DNA of 64,000 bases, from the NCBI GenBank assembly GCA_003991915.1, contig RQTK01000032.1, positions 626,676 to 690,675 of the forward strand. Direction: 5' to 3'. Below, piece by piece: positions 24,796-64,000 of the stretch. A model generated the notes under the pieces. That model was given only the letters and a program-made list of their open reading frames with translations, searched no databases and was not told the origin of the DNA. The stretch is from Elysia chlorotica (Eukaryota > Mollusca > Gastropoda > Plakobranchidae). A program made the translations under genes and the position numbers. How positions within the stretch are numbered: the first letter of the stretch is position 1; the number at the start of each line of letters is the position of its first letter.

Positions 24796-25011
24796 TTGAG
24801 TTGGTTTTACGTACAACATCAGCACTATATAGGGTATATTATGGACGGGCCACTAAACTGACGTCTGATAATTTTATGTGCTTCCTTACACAAGACAGGG
24901 TGGGGATACCATGACTCCTATCTCAGCCGGTCACATTAAACTTACACCGACCTAACTAGTAGGGAGCGCAATCGCCAGGGCTTGAACTCGGACCTTTTGC
25001 GTTGGAAGCTG
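24796..25011 (-). mobile_element. SINE, family A
   Basis: Minus-strand copy. The B-box region reads GAGTTCAAGCCC, then the GATTGCGCTCCCTACTAGTTAG block, the AGACAGGAGTCATGG-type block (one change) and the tail end near 24800. The first part of the head is missing on the right. Confidence 0.85.
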
Positions 25012-25180
25012 CTAATTATCGCAAATAAAAATGTAAACTGGTAAAGTGAGAGGGAGGTGTAACGCCAAGTGACATTGCTTCATGATTATTTGCACGAACA
25101 GAATGCCCCATTCTCCAGTGTTGTAAACTATAACTTAAAATTGATTTAGATAGCTAGAAAAAAATAAAAACAATATTTTA

Positions 25181-25400
25181 TTGCAAGGCCAACATCAAAT
25201 ATTTGAAATCTACGCTAAAAATAAACAAATAAAAACTCAAATTAAACAAAAACAATTTAAAATTGCAAGGCCAATATCAAATCTACGCTAAAAATAAACA
25301 AATAAAAACGCAAATTAAACAACAACAACAACAACCAGAACAACAAAAACAACAACATCAACAACAACAACAACAAATAAAAACGCAAATTAAACAAAAA
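25181..25400. repeat. Tandem duplication with (AAC)n insertion
   Basis: The segment beginning ATTGCAAGGCCAA occurs at 25181 and again near 25262, each ending in AAATAAACAAATAAAAAC. A third partial unit follows an (AAC)n run at about 25380. Confidence 0.8.
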
Positions 25401-26039
25401 CAATATAAAAATCGGCAACATAACTCCCTATAAAAGACATATCAACAACAAAACAACTATAAAATGAAGTAACACCCTCCACCCCTCCTACCACGGAAAT
25501 AACCTAAGAAAACAAAACCAACGGGAAAATTATCAGCAGGTCGGATGAGATTAATTTGTAAATTGGAGTCTCAACAGTCCAAGGTCACAATTCCTAGTGT
25601 CATTTGCCTGATTATAGCACATGGCATGTGGTACTAGAACAAAGATCAACGTCAACAACATGCTTACAATAAATTAAGAATAAATTACCCGGTAATTTAT
25701 GTGGCATGCAAATAGTTTTTGATCGTAATAACCATGAATTACCACTGACCAACAGCCAGCACACGAGGCCTGTGCAATGAAAGTCCTTGAAGTAGCCTTG
25801 GCCATGCGGGTCGGGTGCTTTTCTTTAATTTGAAGCTCTATTGTTGGTTGGATGTTAAAAATGCATGTTTACATATTATATTATACTTTCTTTTAAACAT
25901 GGGCAATAAAAAATGCCATTTATTATAATAATAAATTATACCATGGATGTAGATTCATCCTGCTGTTACAGTTTTGGGCAATGGATTACATAACTCCGAT
26001 ACCAGTTTAGAGATAAATTAGACTAAATTTATAACCCCC

Positions 26040-26330
26040 CCCCCCTCGAAAAAAAAATTAATCAAAATAAAAAGACAAAACAAAACAACGAAAAAACCCT
26101 TAAAGTTTTGGCTTAAGAAAAGTCAATTCAATATTGAACTGTTATTAGGTCACGCCCCAAATACAACTCAGCCTCGCGTGATGACATGACGTACCCCCCC
26201 CCCCCCAAAAAAAAAAACAACAACAACAACAACAACAAAAAAGAAAAAAAAACAAAAACAAAAAATAAAACAAAAAACCCCAACAAAAAACAAAACAAGA
26301 AAAACAAAACAACACAGCAATATACAGTAC
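26040..26330. repeat. A/C-only low-complexity tract
   Basis: C-runs followed by A-rich sequence almost free of G and T on this strand. Poly-Asn/Lys and poly-Phe frames are artefacts. Confidence 0.85.
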
Positions 26331-26780
26331 AGTTATGTGATGTTAAAAAAACCCAACCCAAATCGAAGGGAAGAAAAACGAACACATTTAGACTAAAAGA
26401 ATGTCGAAGCCTATTAAACCACTAAGTCAATCAATAAGTCGATAAATCAATTATAATTGACGAAAAGCGTGGCCCTTGTCTTGAAACATTCCTACCATTT
26501 TCGAAGCAAACATCTATCATTACTGCATGTACTGGTTTGCCACTGAGAGGGAGGAAATCCACAGAATCTGCAGTCTAATAATGATAGGTCATTACCTACT
26601 AAATAAAACATTTTCCACATCTATTTCTAAAAAATTAGGACTTAAAATATAAAAAACAACAACACATAAACAAACAAGTTGCATGGAGGTAACACCGCAT
26701 CAAGATTATGGTTTAACAAATCCATATCCCCCCTCCCCCCTTTCCACAAACACGCACCTACACTTTCCACTTTGATTTTC

Positions 26781-26854
26781 AGAGTTAGGGCACATGCATT
26801 GAATATTAAGGTTAGTGCTCTAACCTTAATATTCAATGCATGTGCCCCAACTCT
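26781..26854. repeat. Near-perfect hairpin: 35-bp arms, 4-nt loop
   Basis: Left arm 26781-26815 and right arm 26820-26854 are reverse complements with a single mismatch, separated by TGCT. It abuts a (TC)n/(TA)n stretch at 26852-26882. Not inside a recognised gene. Confidence 0.95.
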
Positions 26855-26884
26855 CTCTCTCTCTCTATATATATATATAATTAT

Positions 26885-29600
26885 ATCGCCGACAGGCTTT
26901 TGATTTTGTGTAGTTTTCTTAATGTCGTACACAATGCAAAAGTTACAAGTATTCATTACACATATCATTCAACATGGGTATTCAAAGTTCAGGCTGAAAA
27001 AACAAAAAAATTTGTACTCTTCACTTTTCACTTGTTCCTACACAATAATTTAAATAGTTTTCTTCTCAAACTATGTGTAATAATAAAGCGCCATTTAAAT
27101 GTGCTCTCTCAAGTATACAAGAAAATTGTCTCTCTTAAAACATTCATTTTAAGATAATTCAAAGCTGACAAGCACCAAATATAAAGTGTTTACTTTTCTT
27201 AGCTATCAAACTACATAGTTTTATTGGGTTTAAAAATGTAGACGATCATGTTTAAATAAATACATAAAAAACCACACACGCACACACACAAAGTAAACCA
27301 TATCCAATCTAACGTTTGTTCAATTTTGTTTTTCAGTGCTACCAATCTGTTTCTTTCATTGTTTTATTTCGTTTCACAATTTTTGCCATTTCGTCATTTC
27401 CTTGACACATAATAACAATTATTTTCTTAAGGCAGTACTCCGATAAATGATGCCTGCAAATTCAAAGCCAGCAGTAGGTGCTTTCGTACAGGCTGCTTTA
27501 TTTGCACGAGATGCCAATTAACACTCCATTTGATTCAAATTATGTCGTAAAAACAAACAACGCAGCAGCAAAAATAACAATAATTGCGATGATCTGCAAC
27601 CCTAGACTTGTTGACAATTATTATATATTTAGAACACGATAAGTGTCAGTGTTGTTCATTTGCGACTAGGCAAAAAATATTTCTTACGTATCATAAAGCA
27701 CATTTAACTTCTGTCAAATTAACAAAATTAACACGCACTTTTGCTCAACGCAAGCACGTCTACAAAAAATGTGCCCGACCTTTATGCGTTTTTTATGATG
27801 GTGACGATGCAATTCAACTGAAATAAATTATGTGTAGAGGGCACGGGGCCCTTTAAAAGTATTATAAAACATTAAAATGGAGGAACAAAAAAGTACGGAG
27901 ACACGTTTGAATAAGTCTCCTTTCTTCAAGCATTTAGATTCGAATAACGGCTAACGCAAAGATACACATTTGTTGAATTAGTTCCGCAAGGTTCCACAAT
28001 AAATTTACACAATATAAACCTTAACAACCTTAATACCACCCTCATAACCACTACCACAATCATCATTCAAAAAACAACCACAATACCCACTTTAATTTAT
28101 AATGACAACAGCATAAGTAGAACAAATCAAACCCGAACTATATCCAAGTTTAAAAAGATTAGTTTTATTTATTTTAAAATCTTTTATAAGGTACACAATA
28201 GTTCACAATAATTATTCTCAGACATAGTAAAGCGTTTAATTTATTTCACCCTCACAGATTTTATGTGATATACTGGCAGATGTTTATTGAGTTATGGCTT
28301 GCAAGAAATAAATACAGAAATCAACAATCAATGTACTTCAATATACATACTCTTAACAAGTGAGAAGTTTGCATAATAAAAGAATTAGTTAATTGTGCCA
28401 ATACTAATTATCGGTTTCAATTAGGCTGTTGGCATTTGCACAAAACAAAATTATTCCAATAAAAGAAAAAGTGATCGCTCGAAATTAAACTCTTCATTCA
28501 CAATCCTCAGAGGTAGGGATGCTATTATGTAATATATACGATACCGTTTTAGGTAATTATTTCACCAGTTTATGAAAATCGATGATAATTTTTTAACGAT
28601 TTTAAAAAGGCATTTTAAATTCACACTCTTCCTCTTGAAGCTGTACAAACACCATTTTCTTCTAATATATACAGCTGAATACCTCCCCTTGTGAAAGTTG
28701 AAGACGCCCCCCCCCCCCTAAAAAAAAAGCAAACAAAAAACAACAACATCAACAAAAAAACAAAACAACTCTTACTATGTATTTTGTTCTGTTTTGCACT
28801 GATTGGTGAACTAACATCATTTATTTATCAAGCTCAAATAAAATGAAAACTGTATGTGTATTTGTTGCATTTTGAAAAATCATGTAAAAATTGAGCCTTG
28901 CGGCGGTAAATGCATTCTCCATACCAAAATGATCCTACTTTAAATCATGGTATCTGTAAAACATAATCACAGTCATTAGAATTACGCCGACATGAACATG
29001 TGCTGTGGATAACCAATTAGTATACTGAATTTGACGTTTAAATCATGAAAGAAAATATGAAAAGTGCAGTGAAATTACTTTATGTTAAGAGCATTTCTTA
29101 TGAAAATCCACTTGATTTCCATTAAAATCTTGTACATACTGAGTTGCCGCAATTTTACAACTAAACATTAGCACACTGGCGTTGACTTTACTGTTTTTCG
29201 ATAAATAGAAAGATTTTCCAGTTCTCTGCTTTTGATAGAAAACCTGCTGATCTGTTTAATAGGACAAGTAGTACCTGAAAGCAAAATCGAATCTTCAGTG
29301 TATTCTCTCAAAATAGAAATGACCATACTAAGGCATACAATTACAAAGCAACAAATTAATAGCTACGCCTTCTATGAAATTAATTTACATATTTCTAGGG
29401 TACTTTGTCAACTTGTTTGTGTAGAATGCGGATTTAATTGCACAAAATATTTTAGATAGTGGTATGTTACAAAAAAGCAACGTAAATGGGAAATTGAATA
29501 GCACATAAATATGCAGCTTAAAAAACACCAGAAAAAATAGCCTTATAATATAACCTTAACAAAATTAATTTAAAACATCTTTCCCACAATTGCGATTTAT
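26885..29600. other. Gene-free stretch
   Basis: AT-rich sequence. Short frames (for example 27608-27826) show no recognisable domain or splice context. A short (CA)n lies near 27275 and a C-run at 28711. Confidence 0.45.
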
Positions 29601-29629
29601 CGATAAATCTAAAACAAAAACCAAAAAAG

Positions 29630-29840
29630 AAGAAAACACAACTAAGAGAAAAAAAATAAATAACCAACAACCAACCCCCCCAAAAAAAACCACAATAAAA
29701 AACAAAACAAAACAACAACAAAAAAAAAACAAAAAAAAACAACAACAACAAACCCAAACCCCCCCCCCCGAAAAAAAAACACAAAAACAAACAAACAACA
29801 AACAAACAAAAAACAACAACAAAAAAACACCCCAGAACCA
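29630..29840. repeat. A/C-only low-complexity tract
   Basis: About 200 bp in which this strand is almost all A and C (CAAAA, CAAC and a C10 run). Large minus-strand frames rich in Phe, Val and Cys are artefacts. Confidence 0.9.
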
Positions 29841-30529
29841 ATAATAATCCGTGTGTGAAAAAAAACAGCACCAAAACGAAATAATTTATTTCATCCTCGG
29901 CATATATGAAACATTTCAAAGTTTAAAAATGTAAAACTGCAATCATCGTTATGAAAAAAAATTGGAAAATAAGAAATAATTATTAATTTGCCACAAAAAG
30001 ATACAGAAACTACATTCATCGCTGTTTGAATAAAACAGAACAGTTGTATTAGATCTGCAATAATTGCTTTCGTCTACAAAATCTTCAGGTTTCGGTTCAT
30101 ATTTGCACCATTTTCACCTCAGGCTTTCCTTTTGACCAAATGATAACAAGAGTGAAACACCTAATGGCATAAAACAAGATACAATGTATGTACACAAATG
30201 AGGATACACAACATTTAAAGGCAACGTTTTGAGGACGCCCTCTCCATCAAAACTGTTCAGGTGTACTTTTCTCACATCATTTATTGTATTTGGCAGTTTT
30301 TCACTCACTATCAGCAAGGGATTATACAATAATTTTCTCCTGTTAATCTTTTCAAAACTTGATGGGTTTTATGGGTTTAAATCTGTCTATGAAAATGTTC
30401 TTTTGTTCATAAGTCAGGCGGTAAGATTATCAATGAGTAAAAACATTTACAAGCGATTGCCATATTAATATATACCTTAAAGCCGAAAGTAGGCAGTAAC
30501 TGACAGTAACTAACTTAATTAGTTTCACG

Positions 30530-30645
30530 GTTCCCAAGTTCTCCAAAGAACACTACTCCGAGATAGGGACAATAGCTGAGATTGAAACCTGCTCTCCAGT
30601 CTCCTGTTCACAGCACTAGCCACTGAGCTACCAATGCCTGGGCAT
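30530..30645 (-). mobile_element. tRNA-derived SINE-like fragment (family D)
   Basis: On the minus strand TTGGTAGCTCAGTGG is an excellent pol III A box, and GCAGGTTTCAATCTC about 45 nt on is a good B box. A related copy lies at 34620-34720. No cloverleaf acceptor stem was found, so not a functional tRNA. Confidence 0.65.
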
Positions 30646-30649
30646 TAAG

Positions 30650-31916
30650 AGGTGATTTTAAATGTCTGCTTTATAGTTTGAGTATTAGCCTACTGTTATG
30701 GAAACAAAACGATAAAAATACATTAAAATATAATTTAGTTGACAGCATTGGATGATGGTTTGGGGATCATTAACAAAGCAACATTTTAATGCGGATCCCC
30801 GAAACATAGAGATAAATTAATTGGCGCTAGCTTAAGTAAAGCCCTACAAAATAGTATTGGGTATTGGAAGGTGTACCATTGAGAAGTATGTACTGTGAGG
30901 AAAGATATGATGGCATAGTCATTAGTAGCACCACTAGCCAAACTGATTTCATGTAAAAGCTACGTTCTTGCTTCAGGGTAAAAAACAAACTGGCAAAAAC
31001 AGAAACCTGCTCCATGACATCCAGAGTTAGTCCCCCTATCACGCCAAAATATATAAACATTTGAATTAGTAATTATTCGCTTTTTATTCTAAACAAATTA
31101 AACTAACATAGATGTACATAGAGATAGATGGATAGATAAATGGAACGGTAACTAAATAGAGAGATAAACAGTAGAAACGTTGATAGACAGATAGAGAGAG
31201 ATAAAGAGATGTAGTTCGCCCTCATAGAGCGATAATGAATAGGGAGAAATAAGAGAAAAAGAGGAAAAAGAGGTAGCTAGCAAAAGAATCACAAAAAGGC
31301 AAAAAGATGCGATTTCAATAAAGGAATGAATGAGTGATTCGTTAGTAATAAATTATCACTGTTTTGATTCAAACCTTAAATGCGACTCAGTCTATACATA
31401 TATCGCAGCATTCACTTCGCCAACATGCCCCACAATCACATCAAATATTCTTTGAATTAGCAACCCCCGAACTGATCACCTGAGTTTAAAATTCACAACA
31501 ATCACACCGCATGGTAAAACATATCACACCAATTTTTTTTACCCCTACATTTCGCCTTTAACTCTCACTTCAATTAAGGTAGGGCCTATCAACGAAAGAA
31601 GTAGTAAAACCTTAAAATAGAAGAGAACAAAAGTAAGAAACAAACTAACATCTCGAGTGCTAGAGTTGTCGACTCACACAATACACACATACTATGTCTT
31701 GCGTCTTCACTTTTGGAAACTTAGCAGCATTGAGATTTATATTTTATTCTAATACAAGAAACTACCATACAATTTTAATCTCTTCCAATTTTTCGCATCT
31801 TTATTTTCACTTTTATATTAGGCATGTTGTACATAAATATTATAAAAAGTTACCGTTTATTATGTTTGTAAAGGTTCTTGAAAATTGTTCTTTCAATTTA
31901 AAGGGAATCTGACCCC

Positions 31917-31920
<4 letters not shown>
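30650..31920. other. Gene-free stretch
   Basis: AT-rich, with degenerate GATA/GAGA runs near 31120-31260. No gene signal. Confidence 0.45.

Positions 31921-31976
<56 letters not shown>
31921..31976. repeat. (TC)n microsatellite
   Basis: Perfect dinucleotide array of 28 units. Confidence 0.97.
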
Positions 31977-31979
<3 letters not shown>

Positions 31980-32643
31980 AAGCGCCTCTTTTTCTATACC
32001 CTCCTCTGCATCAATATTTAACATATTCTTAACAAATTGATACAGCAGAGAAATGAAAAAACCCCAACAAACTTGCAACATTCATCAATCACGAAAGAAA
32101 CAACGGTATAAACATTGTTTCTCTCATTAAGCTAGCACTCAGAAAATCAGAAGACCTATAACACAGTGTGAAACGGAAAGCATGATTTTACAAACCTACA
32201 GCAGGTAAAGGACCCAAAATAATAAGACAAAGTTCATGTAATCACATACAATAATGGATAAAAGCGATCTATATCAGGGATAAACTACAAGAAAGGAAAT
32301 ACACAACTAACTTAATTGTCAAGATTACAATGGGAAAAAAGCAGTCAGAAGTAAAATATGTAACGAGTAGTAATTATTTAGACAATAAATAACATCATGT
32401 GTTAAAGACCTGGCATTGAATCTTCCACATCTCGATAGTATAAACATCATTGCAGACTCTCAACAGGACACTCCCATTTTTATATGTATGTACAGCTTGG
32501 AGGTGACGCTAACAATGTTTTGCTCGTGACTTGTATTCCGCCTTGTACTCTCACATGCGACACGACAATGAAATGCACGTAAAGCGAACACGTTTTATAA
32601 CATGATGTGAATAATTTAATAATGATTATTAATAAATTTGCTC

Positions 32644-62729
<30,086 letters not shown>

Positions 62730-62734
62730 CTGTG

Positions 62735-64000
62735 GTATTGGGGAAGGGAAGAGGACAGGGGAGGGAGAATAATTAATTTATCAATGTTGATCCAGAAGGC
62801 ACTTTACTTTAAGAATAAAAATCTTTTCTACGCTTCTTCTGCAACAACTGTAGTATTATGTGAGACAGAAAAAAATAAAAGACACAGAGTACACCAATTT
62901 ACTCATACATCAGTATTAATCAAGAAGGCATTTGATTTATTAATGCTAGTCTTATCTATGCTTACTCTGGAACTACTATGACAAATTATGTAAGACAAGA
63001 AAAAATATGTAAAACGGACAATCGAAGCAATAATTACTAACACTTACAAACCAAACCGGGTTACTAAAGAAATTGACACTAACACGCCACTCAGTTTCGT
63101 TGTTCTGAGTAACTGTTATTCACGGCTAACGCAAGATTGATTTGGATTAAGAACATTAATTTTTCTTGGAAAGATATCAGCTTGCGAATTAAAAAAAAAC
63201 ACACACGAAAGAATCCAACTTCTTCAATAAACATGTATTTAATTCAAATTCAGTCTATTGCAAAAGTGGGAAGACTTTGATAGAATTTGATCACGGCTCA
63301 TCTCTCCGGTAAATTTATTTTCTTTTTTTTTGTGAAGCCAAAAATCTACACAACAGGCAAGATAAAAATATTGCAAACTCAAGACACGTCTTGCGTATTG
63401 CGACAGCTTTATTACGTGACTGAAAATTTGAGACAGCCCCGGAGGCGAATGTACACACAGCCAAGGACCAAGGAGAATTGACTTGAGATCGGTTCCAACT
63501 TCTTTAACTTCCTCATACAGAAGCTGAAAGCTGGATGCCCCATTTCTGGGGTCTGATTCTGCCTGGGCTACAAGGTCACAAACATACCGCTATCGGCGAT
63601 ACTTCTTGAAACGAGAAGATGACTAATGAGAGGGATATAAGATAAAAGAGAGGGAAAATAGGGGTAGGAACAACAAGAGAGTAGTTATTAGAAGTTGTTT
63701 GTGGAAAGGGGGGGGGGATAGAAAAGGGATAAAAGACGTGAAAGAAAGACCAGGAAGTTTTTAGGAAGTTCACGACTGTTTGACCATTATTCCAGCCATC
63801 TTATGACATTCAATAGTTAGATGTCCTGTCTGCTTCCCATTACTAACATTAATTAAGACTGGGCCCATTTTCCCGTATAAAGTCACCTTCAATCAACAAT
63901 TTTGGGAGTAGTTTATGCGGATATTTTAGTTTTGAATGGCGATAGTAAAAATAATACCCTATAAACTGAAACAGAAAATAGACGGTAGAGCAAAGCTTAA
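62735..64000. other. CUB-gene intron up to the window edge
   Basis: AT-rich sequence with a diverged duplication (62775-62860 resembles 62905-62990 in blocks such as TTAATCAAGAAGGCA). No CUB first-half exon is recognisable here. Confidence 0.5.

Noticed and set aside
29518..29919. 133-codon Phe/Val/Cys-rich minus-strand frame resembling a membrane protein
   Set aside because: Comes from an A/C-only low-complexity tract; no splice sites or conserved motif.
30530..30645. A functional tRNA gene
   Set aside because: A and B boxes are present but no acceptor stem or intact cloverleaf could be drawn.

Overview
The window is a gene-poor, AT-rich, microsatellite-dense piece of an animal genome. GT-AG introns, a ferritin gene with a 5' iron-responsive element, tRNA-derived SINEs and LINE remnants all say metazoan. 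A mollusc, probably a gastropod, is the best guess; this rests on family resemblance of the ferritin and the SINEs, not on a database search. There are no prokaryotic features.

Two protein-coding loci are well supported. (1) A complete H-type ferritin gene on the + strand (coding exons 16156-16266, 18034-18180, 18399-18521, 19075-19218; 174 residues; all introns phase 0), with a TATA box at 15982, a cap-proximal iron-responsive element at 16017-16049 and a poly(A) signal at 19467. (2) A multi-CUB-domain extracellular protein on the - strand, spread over at least 30 kb (62729 down to 32644) and running off the right edge at its 5' end. Each CUB domain is built from two exons split by a phase-2 intron, while every intron between modules is phase 1. 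The window holds the second half of one CUB, three complete CUBs, three short symmetric linker exons (60, 27 and 39 bp) and a C-terminal exon ending in a hydrophobic tail. Lying inside this locus, at 51852-51951, is a candidate first exon encoding a signal peptide; it ends in phase 1 and could splice straight to the third CUB. That suggests an internal promoter giving a short two-CUB isoform, or two tandem genes. With the missing half-domain upstream, the long form would have four CUBs and a membrane tail, the architecture of SOL-1-type (suppressor of lurcher) proteins; this family name is provisional.

Layout: 0-6.3 kb holds two degenerate LINEs, SINE pieces and (CTA)n arrays. 6.3-15 kb has no gene but contains a psq-type transposase remnant, a broken cysteine-motif ORF next to a 27-bp minisatellite, and a 995-bp inverted-repeat element. 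15-19.5 kb is ferritin. 19.5-32.6 kb is intergenic with SINEs, a gap of 717 N and a near-perfect 35-bp-arm hairpin. 32.6-64 kb is the CUB locus. Its large introns hold a roughly 2.7-3 kb tandem duplication (44.3-50.05 kb), a full-length SINE with target-site duplication (55640-55962), exon-edge duplications (35.0-35.7 kb) and many microsatellites.

The two genes have no evident functional link: ferritin stores iron in the cytosol, and the CUB protein is secreted or membrane-anchored. All splice sites were read by eye from the sequence, with reading-frame phase used as an independent check.
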